NCBI RefSeq assembly: GCF_001650495.1
Contig: NZ_LWCS01000015.1
Location: forward strand, 62,001 to 126,000
DNA: 64,000 nt
DNA from: Mycolicibacterium iranicum
GTDB lineage: Bacteria; Actinomycetota; Actinomycetes; Mycobacteriales; Mycobacteriaceae
Direction of reading: 5' to 3'
Every line of letters starts with the position of its first letter. Position 1 is the first letter of the stretch. The notes under the pieces were generated by a model, which saw nothing but the letters and a program-made list of their open reading frames with translations, was not told the origin of the DNA and searched no databases. Positions 56,710-64,000 of the stretch are shown here, in pieces. The position numbers were made by a program, and so were the translations under genes.

Positions 56710-57150
56710 TCACCGCCCCGGGAGGCGGACCACCTGCACGAAGAACTCATCGATCTGACGAACGGCGCTCATGAATTGGTCGAGATCGACGGGCTTGGTC
56801 ACGTAGGCGTTCGCGTGCAGCTTGTAGCTGCGCAGAATGTCCTCTTCGGCCGACGAGGTGGTCAACACAACCACCGGAATGTCGCACAGTTCGGGATCGG
56901 ACTTGATCTGCTCCAGAAGTTGGCGGCCATCGTACTTCGGCAGATTCAGGTCGAGCAGGACCAGATCCGGGCGAGGCGCCAGTTCGTGCCCACCGCGACG
57001 GTAGAGAAAATCCAGCCCTTCCTGACCGTCTCTGGCCACATGCAGCGTATTGGCAATCTTGTTCTGCTCGAACGCTTCTCGTGTGATGAGTTCGTCGCCG
57101 GCATCATCTTCGACGAGTAGAACGTCGATGGTTCGGGTAGGAATTGACAT
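56710..57150 (-). CDS. Single-domain response regulator (Rcp1-like)
   Basis: A 146-residue CheY-like receiver with no output domain. Acidic pair VEDDAGD, phospho-Asp in LVLLDLNLPKYDG, Thr/Ser in VVLTTSSAEED and Lys in AYVTKPVDL are all present. The long loop after the first helix matches the Rcp1 group that works with phytochrome or other hybrid kinases. No histidine kinase is adjacent. Role unknown. Confidence 0.88.
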   Translation of the reverse strand: MSIPTRTIDVLLVEDDAGDELITREAFEQNKIANTLHVARDGQEGLDFLYRRGGHELAPRPDLVLLDLNLPKYDGRQLLEQIKSDPELCDIPVVVLTTSSAEEDILRSYKLHANAYVTKPVDLDQFMSAVRQIDEFFVQVVRLPGR

Positions 57151-57348
57151 CGGATCCCTTCAGGTTCGGCGTCGCTGTCACGACGGTGGCGCAGTCGTGT
57201 TGGCGCTGAATGCTGAACGACAACCCGAAGTGGGGTGTGCTGCCGACGGCCGAGTGCATCGTCGGTCAACGCCTCATTGTCGCACATCGATCATCCCGGA
57301 CCCAGTGGTGGGATTCTGCGGTGCCGAAACAGTCGCGCAGGTTCCGAG

Positions 57349-58173
57349 CTAGACGACCAGCCGGGGAGTGCCGTCGTCGTCACGTTCGATCAGTCCGTTC
57401 GACTCGAACGTCTTCAGCCATCCCTCCATTGGCCACTGGCCCCAACGCCGATGGAAGACAATCGAATTGCCAACTATGTCCTCGAGATGCTGCACAGGCG
57501 GATTGCTGACGTCGTGGTGCTGATGAAATGCGTGGGCGCCTCCGACCCATCTCATGGGCACGCCGCGAGCCGCAGCGAGGCGCCCGAAGTCGGTGTCTTC
57601 TCCGCCATAACCCTCGTACTCTTCGCAGAAACCGCCGATCGCGTGCCAGGTGCTCTCGGTCAGCGCGAACGACAGGGACCAGAACAACGAGTAGTCGTCG
57701 GTGGCAACGGTGGTGTCCTCTGGAGGTGACGGCCGGGCGGGATGCGGGTCGATCCACTGGTCCAACGCACTGAGGTCGTATCCGGAGCCGCGCGCCGGTG
57801 GCAAATAGGTGACGGGGCCGCACAACAGCGCGTCGCGATGTTCCACCTCACCTGCCACCATGTGGTAGCGCTGTAGCAATCCCGTGGACGGTATGCAGTC
57901 CACATCGAGGAACACCAGAAGTTCGGCACCGCGATCGAGGGCGGCTTCGGCGCCGCGATTGCGACCCGCGGCCAGCGGCAGCCGCGGACCGGAGGGACAG
58001 TCGAGCACAACGGCCGCAGCGTCGGCTGAGCGGACGACGTCCCTGATGTCAGGATCGCCCAGAGCGACTACGACGTGCGCGCCCGGCGCCCGAGAGCTCC
58101 GCCGTAAACCGCGGATCTGCTGGCGCAGGTGGTTGTGCCTTCCGTGCACGACCGTCACCACCGCAATTTTCAC
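57349..58173 (-). CDS. Family 2-type glycosyltransferase
   Basis: A 274-residue GT-A fold enzyme: start IAVVTVVHGRHNHLRQQIRGL, a DxD motif in LVFLDVDCIPS and the late EEYEGYGGEDTDFGRLA, with the ED acid. Substrates are unknown. GTG 58173 overlaps the stop of the upstream gene (GTGA). It is the last gene of a four-glycosyltransferase operon. Confidence 0.85.
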   Translation of the reverse strand: MKIAVVTVVHGRHNHLRQQIRGLRRSSRAPGAHVVVALGDPDIRDVVRSADAAAVVLDCPSGPRLPLAAGRNRGAEAALDRGAELLVFLDVDCIPSTGLLQRYHMVAGEVEHRDALLCGPVTYLPPARGSGYDLSALDQWIDPHPARPSPPEDTTVATDDYSLFWSLSFALTESTWHAIGGFCEEYEGYGGEDTDFGRLAAARGVPMRWVGGAHAFHQHHDVSNPPVQHLEDIVGNSIVFHRRWGQWPMEGWLKTFESNGLIERDDDGTPRLVV

Positions 58174-59165
58174 GACGCTGCCGCACGACATCGCGTGGCC
58201 GTGGCCTCGATCGCGTCCGCGGCGCGTGCAGCCGCGCCCTGGACCTGCCAGTGCCTCCACCGGCTCGTGTCGATGTCCCTCGCCCGGCTCAGCAGGTGCG
58301 GCCAGCGATCGTGCGACGGCCACTCCGCAGACGTGACGGCAAGCCCGTGACGGCTGAGCACCTCCGCGGTGGCCTGCTGCTCGCCGAAAGGACGCGGCTG
58401 GGGGATGATCACCGCCGGCCGGCCCGCCGCGGCGAGGTCGGCAATACTGTTCTGACCCGCGTGGCTGACGACGACATCGGCGGCGCAGATCTCCGCCCAC
58501 GGGTCGGCGACCCAGGGCCCGGTCTCGCCGCCGATCACCCGCCACGTCACGTCCTGCAGCTGCGGCGTACCTTCGCCGAACCCGCCGCCGGCGCCGCCGA
58601 GCAGAAGCACGTTCGAGGTGCTCGCGTCGTCGTACCGGCCGGTCGACTTGTCGCGGCCGTCGAATCGGCTGATCCCTCCGACGTAACTGGTTTTGCCCGC
58701 GTGAGGGAGCAGCCAGTGTGGCGAGTTCAGCGCCGCCGGCCACGCGGCAACGATGTGGTCAGCCACCCGGTGGACGAGAACATGCGCAGAATCGGTCCTC
58801 TGTCCGGGTAGTGCGACAACGATGACAGGAACACCTAAGAGCCGCAGGAAGATTGCGACCTCCACTGATACGTCGACGACGCAGGCCTCCGGCCGGGCGT
58901 CAGCGACCCATCGGGCAAGAGCCTGCATACGATCGCCGTACCCAGGATCGTGGTGGGGAGCCCAGTGCAGCGCGCCGTGGGCGCTGGGCTCGGACACGGC
59001 GGCGGCGGTGTCGTCACGGGGCAGGTTGACGATCTGCGTGAACGGATGGGGTTGCGAGATGGTCCGGGAAGTCAGCGCTGTGACAGGCCGTCGCAGATGT
59101 GCGCTGATGCTGACGGCTCGTGCCAGATGTCCGAAGCCGTGGTGGTGGATGTAATACCCGATCAT
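58170..59165 (-). CDS. MurG/UGT-like glycosyltransferase (GT-B fold)
   Basis: A 331-residue enzyme: N-terminal YYIHHHGFGHLARAV, and a donor-binding region VVSHAGQNSIADLAAAGRPAVIIPQPRPFGEQ, which is diagnostic of the MurG/GT28-like group. It probably transfers a sugar onto a lipid or small acceptor at the cytoplasmic membrane. ATG 59165 lies well inside the upstream gene, an overlap of 152 bp. Confidence 0.85.
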   Translation of the reverse strand: MIGYYIHHHGFGHLARAVSISAHLRRPVTALTSRTISQPHPFTQIVNLPRDDTAAAVSEPSAHGALHWAPHHDPGYGDRMQALARWVADARPEACVVDVSVEVAIFLRLLGVPVIVVALPGQRTDSAHVLVHRVADHIVAAWPAALNSPHWLLPHAGKTSYVGGISRFDGRDKSTGRYDDASTSNVLLLGGAGGGFGEGTPQLQDVTWRVIGGETGPWVADPWAEICAADVVVSHAGQNSIADLAAAGRPAVIIPQPRPFGEQQATAEVLSRHGLAVTSAEWPSHDRWPHLLSRARDIDTSRWRHWQVQGAAARAADAIEATATRCRAAAS

Positions 59166-60252
59166 CGGTGTCGTCGTTTCTGGCGGAGATCATGTGCCGG
59201 TAGATGGACAGGTAGGCCTCGACCATGGCGGCCGACGAGCAACACCGCACGGCGTGCTCGCGTACCTGGAGCCGAGACAGGCGGGCCGCCACGGGTATGG
59301 CGGCCGCGAGTGCGTCGACGTCGTCGGGCGGGACGAGGCAACCGGAACTTTCGGAGACGAGTTCGGGTATACCGCCGCGGCCGAAGGCGACAACCGGTGT
59401 GCCGCAACACATCGCCTCGGCAACGACCAATCCGTAGGGTTCGTCCCACACCGGCGTGACCAGCGCGACGGCCGCGGACCCGACAAGCCGCGCCAGGTCG
59501 CGCTGGGTGAGGTGTCCGGCATAGCGCACATCTGCGCCCAGCTGAGGCTCTATTCGCTCGGCGTGATATCGCGGGTCGGCGATCGGGCCCGCCAGCGTGA
59601 TGGGACGTGCAGCAGCGCGCGCGGCTTCGATCGCAAGATGCGGGGCCTTCTCGGGGGTGATCCGTCCGAACCACACCACACTGTCGCCGCCCGCTCCCAA
59701 CGGCCAGCCTCGGGCGTCGATCCCGTTGGGCACGACGGTGAATCGCTGGCCACTGTGCCCCCACGCTGCCGCGGTATGCCGTGACACCGCGGCAAACCGC
59801 GTCTCGCGTCCGCGCGAGGCCTGAATCGCCGACTCCAACCACGGCGTGGGCGGTGTGTGCACCGTGGTCAGCATCGGCGTGGACAACGTGGACGCCATGG
59901 CGACCGGTAGGTAGTGCAGGCTGTGGTTGTGCACGACGTCGAAGGTGTGCGCGTCGGTGGCACCGAGTTGCAGCATCAGCGTGAGATAGGCGTGGTGCTC
60001 GGCCATGAACTCCGCTGCGGGCATCGAAATGTCAGCTTTGGCCGCAGGCGATAGGTGCAGCGCACGTACAGACAGGGAGGAGCAGTCGAAGTCCGCATCG
60101 GAACCCGGTGCGGCAAAAAGCGACACCGAATGACCCCGCTGTGCAAGAGCCCGCGCGAGGTGCCAGACGTGAGCTTCCAGACCTCCAGCGAAGGGCTGAC
60201 GAATCGGGTACCTCGATGACGCGATCAACGCGATACGCAGTGCGCTGGTCAC
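59014..60252 (-). CDS. GT4-family glycosyltransferase
   Basis: A 412-residue enzyme with the acceptor loop PFAGGLEAHVWHLARALAQRGHSV and the donor motif EPYGLVVAEAMCCGTPVVAFGRGGIPELV (E-x7-E). GTG 60252 overlaps the preceding gene by 4 bp. The last 50 residues (HPPPRLRTSGTSRQHQ onwards) look unlike a conserved tail and overlap the next gene, so the natural stop may have been lost. Substrate unknown. Confidence 0.87.
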   Translation of the reverse strand: MTSALRIALIASSRYPIRQPFAGGLEAHVWHLARALAQRGHSVSLFAAPGSDADFDCSSLSVRALHLSPAAKADISMPAAEFMAEHHAYLTLMLQLGATDAHTFDVVHNHSLHYLPVAMASTLSTPMLTTVHTPPTPWLESAIQASRGRETRFAAVSRHTAAAWGHSGQRFTVVPNGIDARGWPLGAGGDSVVWFGRITPEKAPHLAIEAARAAARPITLAGPIADPRYHAERIEPQLGADVRYAGHLTQRDLARLVGSAAVALVTPVWDEPYGLVVAEAMCCGTPVVAFGRGGIPELVSESSGCLVPPDDVDALAAAIPVAARLSRLQVREHAVRCCSSAAMVEAYLSIYRHMISARNDDTDDRVLHPPPRLRTSGTSRQHQRTSATACHSADFPDHLATPSVHADRQPAP

Positions 60253-61319
60253 GAGGCCAACGCCTGCTCGTAGATGTGGCGGTGCGCGGCGGCCAGCAAC
60301 CGTCGTTCTGTGCGCCGTTGTCGCCACGTCGGCCGTGGTGGGTCGACACCGCTGAGCCATTCGGCGTACAGGTGCTCAACTGCACGACGCAGCGAATCTT
60401 CGTCGAATTCCTCCTCGGTGAAGGTGAATTCGCGGCAGGGACGTTGTTGGCCGTAGAAGCCGCAAGTGGGGGCGATGACCGCGGTTCCGAGGTCGTAGCA
60501 CGCTTCCAGCCACCCGGAGTGCGTGCCGAACCGGTATGGCAGCACCGATACCGACAGGGACGACAGATAGTCCCACAGTTCGGCATCGGAGAAGTAGGGA
60601 TGTTCGGTGACCTGTACATGCTCGTACCGGGCGAACCCGCGTACCGTCTGGCCGATTTCAGGGGCATACCAATGGTTGTCGGGACAGAACACCTCGTCGT
60701 GGATGTCGATCGACAATTGGGTGTCGGGCAGTCCCGCAGTGATCTCGGTCAGCGAGGCCAGGACCGGTATCGGATCCATGTTGGCTCGTAGGCTCTTGAC
60801 ATGAACGCCGACGACGAACCGGTCGGTGGATGGGCGGGGAGCCTCAATCTGCGCGCGCCCCAGGACGTGGGGATGGGGCAGGACGACGGCGTTCCTGTTC
60901 CAGCGTCGCCTAATCTCCTGTGCGGCACCGGGTGTCAGTGTGAGGAGGGTCTCAGCGGCCGCGACGAGAACGTCCTGCTGCAGGACGTGGGCGTCGGGGT
61001 CCCGGTGGTGAGGGTTACGCAGGTCGTGCACCGTGTACACGAGAGGCTTGTGCTGGACCTTGAGTTCCTGGACGACCCCCGTCAAAACGTCGGCCCCGAT
61101 TGCATCGAAACCGAAATGGACGTGGAACACGTCGAAATGTTCGTGATTGTCACTCACCCATCCCGGATCCAGCATCAGTGGCGGCCACCAACCGCCAGGA
61201 ACAGTGTGACCGTCGGCGGGCATCGGATCAGAAAGCCTCGCAACGCCGTCGCTTCCAACAGGATCGGAAAGGTGACGAACGTACACGTGAGAAGCAGGGA
61301 CGGAAGCGACACGCAACAC
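60249..61319 (-). CDS. GT4-like glycosyltransferase
   Basis: A 356-residue GT-B protein: VFHVHFGFDAIG, YTVHDLRNPHH, ETLLTLTPGAAQEI, and FGTHSGWLEACYDLGTAVIAP as the donor site. The E-x7-E pattern is only partly kept. GTG 61319 is preceded by AAGGAGG. It is the first gene of the operon, and a SigF-type promoter lies 61 bp upstream. Confidence 0.82.
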   Translation of the reverse strand: MLRVASVPASHVYVRHLSDPVGSDGVARLSDPMPADGHTVPGGWWPPLMLDPGWVSDNHEHFDVFHVHFGFDAIGADVLTGVVQELKVQHKPLVYTVHDLRNPHHRDPDAHVLQQDVLVAAAETLLTLTPGAAQEIRRRWNRNAVVLPHPHVLGRAQIEAPRPSTDRFVVGVHVKSLRANMDPIPVLASLTEITAGLPDTQLSIDIHDEVFCPDNHWYAPEIGQTVRGFARYEHVQVTEHPYFSDAELWDYLSSLSVSVLPYRFGTHSGWLEACYDLGTAVIAPTCGFYGQQRPCREFTFTEEEFDEDSLRRAVEHLYAEWLSGVDPPRPTWRQRRTERRLLAAAHRHIYEQALAS

Positions 61320-61379
61320 TGACGTCCTCCTTCGAAAGGGTGGGTTGTCGCGGGGCGGCGCGACCTCTAGTGCCGCTGC

Positions 61380-61404
61380 GTACCCTCGGTGAGGCAGCCA
61401 AAAC
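61380..61404 (-). promoter_or_regulatory. SigF-type promoter of glycosyltransferase operon
   Basis: On the minus strand: GTTT (61404-61401), 15 bases, GGGTAC (61385-61380). This matches the mycobacterial SigF consensus and sits in a gap between the sigma gene and the first glycosyltransferase gene. Confidence 0.65.
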
Positions 61405-61463
61405 GTTGCCGAGCTGAAGGTGTATGCGCTGAATCCGGCGGTGATCAGCCACTTTCCGACTCG

Positions 61464-62279
61464 CTATGCCACGCGTGCACCCCGGTCTTGCGCTGGCTGG
61501 GGCGCCTGCCCGTCGTTGAGCGCCTGACTTCGTAACGTCTTCAGGGCACTGGCCAGCAGACGGGATACATGCATTTGCGAATATCCAATGCGCTCCGCGA
61601 TCTGGGTCTGGGTGAGTTCGTCGAAGAACCGCATCCTGAGGACCGCCTGTTCCCGGGCCGGCAACCTCTCGATCAACGGGCGGATCGTCTCGACGTCGAC
61701 GATCTGATCCAGTCTGGGATCGGGCTGACCCAATGTCTCACGCAGAGTGAGGAATTCGCCGTCGGGACCTACGGCTGCATCGGTCGACATGGTCGAATAG
61801 TTGGCGCCGGCGATGGTGGCCTGGACAATTTCCTCGCGGTCCACGCCTAGGTGCGCAGCGATCTCGCTCGGGGTGGGTGCACGCCCGATTGTCTGGCTGA
61901 GCTCAGACCTCGCTTTGACGAGCTGCTGGTTCAAATCTTTGAGCCGGCGCGGAACTTTCACCGCCCACCCATAGTCGCGGAAATGGCGACGCACTTCGCC
62001 CATGATCGTGGGCACCGCGAACGCGAGGAAGTCCGAACCGCTGTCCGGGTCGAAACGGTTGACCGCGTTCAGCAACCCGACGCTGGCGACCTGTACGAGA
62101 TCGTCGTGCGCCTGGCCGCGACCTCGAAAGCGCCGTGCCGTGTGATGTGCCAAAGGCAGGGTGCGCTGGATGATCGATTCATACAGGCGTCGGTATGCCG
62201 GAGAATCGTGATCCAGCCGCTTGAGATCTCGGATCATCGCCGGGACGTCGGCGTAGTCGGCACGCGACTGAGATGACAC
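61464..62279 (-). CDS. SigF/SigB-family RNA polymerase sigma factor
   Basis: A 271-residue group 3 sigma factor. Region 2 has LVQVASVGLLNAVNRFDPDSGSDFLAFAVPTIMGEVRRHFRDYGWAVKVPRR; region 3 follows; region 4 ends in TQTQIAERIGYSQMHVSRLL. It is closely related to its neighbour at 62451. GTG 62279 has TAGGAGC upstream, and a SigF-type promoter precedes it. No anti-sigma factor gene adjoins, unlike M. tuberculosis sigF with rsbW. Confidence 0.9.
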   Translation of the reverse strand: MSSQSRADYADVPAMIRDLKRLDHDSPAYRRLYESIIQRTLPLAHHTARRFRGRGQAHDDLVQVASVGLLNAVNRFDPDSGSDFLAFAVPTIMGEVRRHFRDYGWAVKVPRRLKDLNQQLVKARSELSQTIGRAPTPSEIAAHLGVDREEIVQATIAGANYSTMSTDAAVGPDGEFLTLRETLGQPDPRLDQIVDVETIRPLIERLPAREQAVLRMRFFDELTQTQIAERIGYSQMHVSRLLASALKTLRSQALNDGQAPQPAQDRGARVA

Positions 62280-62334
62280 GAGCGCTCCTAGAGTCGTTCA
62301 GGTGGGCGGCTCGTTCTGAACCTGATGTCGGCGA

Positions 62335-62360
62335 GTACCCCGGCACGCCGCCCGAGAAAC
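62335..62360 (-). promoter_or_regulatory. SigF-type promoter of sigma factor gene
   Basis: On the minus strand: GTTT (62360-62357), 16 bases, GGGTAC (62340-62335), 56 bp before the GTG of the sigma gene at 61464. It suggests self-activation or activation by the paralogue. Confidence 0.62.
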
Positions 62361-62450
62361 CTCCGCCATCAGGGCGCGACGGCCACCCGGGCGACGACTA
62401 TTGCGTCATGATTCGCCCGGTGGACCGCCTCGCGGACTGTCTGACCAAGC

Positions 62451-63257
62451 TCAGGCGCTGACCTGGTCTCGCAGGGTTGCGAGTGCCCGCGACAGCAGTC
62501 GAGAGACGTGCATCTGCGAAACGCCGATCTCTTCAGCGATCTGGGACTGAGTCTTGTCGTCGAAGAACCGGAGCTTCAGCACCAGGCGATCGCGCTCGGG
62601 CAGGTCGGCCAGAAGCGGATACACCGTCTCCACGTCGATGACGCGCTGGATGTTGTTGTCGAGAGCGCCGAACGTGTCTGCGAGAGTGAGTCCTTCACCC
62701 TCACTGCCGAACTGGGTCGCCTGCTCGGTGGAGCGCGTCGAATAGGCATTCGCTGCGACGAGTCCCTCTACGATCTCCTCGCGGTCCATACCGAGATGCG
62801 CCGCGAGCTCGGTGGGGGTCGGCGCACGATTCAGCATTTGGGTCAGCTCAGCGCGAGCCGAGTTCAGGCGTACGTTGAGCTCTTTGAGGCGGCGGGGCAC
62901 CTTCAGCGACCAGCCGTGGTCGCGGAAATAGCGCCGGACTTCCCCCATCATCGTGGGCACGGCGAAGGCCAGGAAATCATTGGCGGAGTCGACGTCGAAC
63001 CGGTTGACGGCATTGAGAAGTCCGACGCGGGCTACCTGAACCAAGTCTTCATGTGCCTCGCCGCGGCCGCGGAAACGGCGCGCAATGTGATCGGCCAGCG
63101 GTAAGCAACGTTCGATGATGGCGTCACGCTGACGCTGAAAGGCTGTCGATCCGCTTTCAAGCAACGCGAGTTCGCGGAACATGTCGAGGACGTCGTCGTA
63201 TCCGTCCCGCGTTCGTGCGGGCCGCTTATGGGTGGTTCGTTCTTGAAGGGTTTGCAT
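62451..63257 (-). CDS. SigF/SigB-family RNA polymerase sigma factor
   Basis: A 268-residue group 3 sigma factor with regions 2-4 complete (LVQVARVGLLNAVNRFDVDS, FAVPTMMGEVRRYFRDHGW, TQSQIAEEIGVSQMHVSRLL). It is very similar to the sigma factor immediately downstream, suggesting tandem duplication. ATG 63257 (MQTLQERTTHKRP) is chosen; upstream in-frame sequence is low in conserved residues. Promoter recognition should resemble SigF. Confidence 0.88.
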   Translation of the reverse strand: MQTLQERTTHKRPARTRDGYDDVLDMFRELALLESGSTAFQRQRDAIIERCLPLADHIARRFRGRGEAHEDLVQVARVGLLNAVNRFDVDSANDFLAFAVPTMMGEVRRYFRDHGWSLKVPRRLKELNVRLNSARAELTQMLNRAPTPTELAAHLGMDREEIVEGLVAANAYSTRSTEQATQFGSEGEGLTLADTFGALDNNIQRVIDVETVYPLLADLPERDRLVLKLRFFDDKTQSQIAEEIGVSQMHVSRLLSRALATLRDQVSA

Positions 63258-63849
63258 AGGTACACGGCTCTCTGAAGTGCCGTAACGCGTAAGTGTCGAG
63301 GTCGCTCGCGCTTTTCTTGGCAAGGCAATCTACAAAAGCTGTGGTCACTCGCGTCACATACGGGGCCGCTCGCTAGCGGTTGGCATACGGACCAACAGGG
63401 ATCACGCCGGTTTCTCGACATGCGCTTGCTGCGGCAGGTCACTCTCCGTGTCGACGGCCTTCGCCGGTCTGTTCGCCACGGGTGGTCACACAATATGGCC
63501 TGTCTCCGACAATACGTCGCTTGCCGGGGAAAGCAAGCCGACGGACGCCGTATCCGGCGCGTCAACTCGGTGAATCGGGTTCTTGATGACCGTTCGGCTG
63601 GCGCACACGCGTTGGTGCTTCTCTGGCTACCCGTGGGCTGATAACGCGGTTGCCGTTGCCGGTTCTCCGCTGCTGCCCAGATCACCGACGCTTTCGCCCT
63701 CATCGGTCAGCGGAGCGACGTAGTCACCTGTCCCGATTCTCAGGGAGCAGTCAGATGGCAGGTCGAGGCCGGTGGATGCCAGCCCCATGACGTGACGAAT
63801 GGCGAGGCCGATGCTCGGCCTCGCCATTCGAAATGAGTGGATGCGGTTG
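63258..63849. other. 592-bp region without a convincing gene
   Basis: No ORF with a recognisable protein is seen. A minus-strand frame at 63630-63800 (STGLDLPSDCSLRIGTGDYV and onward) is open but unmatched. The stretch includes the sigma gene's upstream region and a strong terminator hairpin. Confidence 0.45.
63796..63830. terminator. Strong hairpin terminator
   Basis: A perfect 16-bp stem, CGAATGGCGAGGCCGA with TCGGCCTCGCCATTCG, and a 3-base loop, 20 bp after the stop of the minus-strand DUF6131-like gene. Confidence 0.85.
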
Positions 63850-64000
63850 TCAGAACCAGACTTTTCGGCCGCCCACCGGGCGTCCGACTGCGCCGAGGAT
63901 CCACAGCACGACACCGACGACGACCAGGATCCCGCCGATCGTGTACAGGATCGACAGGCTGGTGAAGTAGCCGATCAGCAAGAGAATGATGCCGAGAACA
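63850..64000 (-). CDS. DUF6131-like small membrane protein (5' end beyond window)
   Basis: The last 49 residues are visible: VLGIILLLIGYFTSLSILYT, then GGILVVVGVVLWILGAVGRP and GGRKVWF. Two hydrophobic helices and the GAVGRPVGGR ending fit the DUF6131 family of small actinobacterial membrane proteins, whose role is unknown. The N-terminus lies outside the window. A perfect hairpin follows the stop. Confidence 0.75.
   Translation of the reverse strand, partial: VLGIILLLIGYFTSLSILYTIGGILVVVGVVLWILGAVGRPVGGRKVWF

Noticed and set aside
56530..56760. Possible tRNA or small gene between the STAS and response regulator genes
   Set aside because: No cloverleaf could be drawn and no frame has a plausible protein.

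Overview
The window looks like chromosome from a mycobacterium, most likely a fast-growing environmental species (Mycolicibacterium-type). It is GC-rich with many GTG starts and many 4-bp ATGA/GTGA overlaps. It carries recognisable relatives of Mycobacterium tuberculosis proteins (DosR, DosS/DosT, Rv2030c, PfkB, Rv0571c, Rv1738, Rv2629, CtpF, Tgs-type acyltransferases, CadI). No tRNA, rRNA, CRISPR array, insertion sequence or phage gene was seen.

Bases 1-40150 form a large DosR (hypoxia/NO dormancy) island. I count about twelve DosR-like boxes, imperfect palindromes around GGGACTTTCGGCCC, almost all in front of operons. In order: an arginine deiminase/antiporter pair divergent from a CtpF-like ATPase; small membrane and FMN-binding proteins; the Rv2030c-pfkB-dosT-like block; a TetR operon; a zinc-free reductase; an Rv0571c-like fusion; two GAF-ANTAR proteins; an operon of an F420-type reductase, an Rv2629-like protein and an ANTAR-only protein; a seven-gene operon (small protein, acyl-CoA synthetase, 2-oxoacid dehydrogenase E1alpha/E1beta/E2, acyl carrier protein, USP-like protein); an Rv1738 homologue; four tandem-USP proteins; a 1455-residue P-type ATPase; an MgtE-like transporter; a WS/DGAT triacylglycerol synthase; and dosR itself, about 28 kb from its probable sensor kinase. 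The theme is survival without respiration: alternative ATP yield, storage lipid, ribosome hibernation and ion homeostasis.

Bases 41365-45015 hold an arsenic resistance cluster (two ArsR, CadI/ArsI-like, Acr3, two ArsC-like proteins). Next come a GGDEF protein and, on the minus strand, a sedolisin protease and a zinc-ribbon membrane protein joined by a 32-bp tandem repeat. Each repeat unit encodes a ten-residue mini-ORF whose stop overlaps the next start (TGATG), making an unbroken translational relay. This is the most unusual structure in the window.

Bases 50145-64000 are a general stress region: lipoproteins, ANTAR regulators, manganese catalase, CsbD and coiled-coil proteins, a hemerythrin-like protein, a STAS protein, a single-domain response regulator, a four-gene glycosyltransferase operon and two adjacent SigF-family sigma factors. 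Three SigF-type promoters (GTTT/GTTG, 15-17 bases, GGGTAY) are visible here.

Several decayed fragments are recorded: a SpoIIAA-like gene, a CBS-domain gene and a ZIP-like transporter end. Function assignments come from motifs and remembered families; no database search was run.
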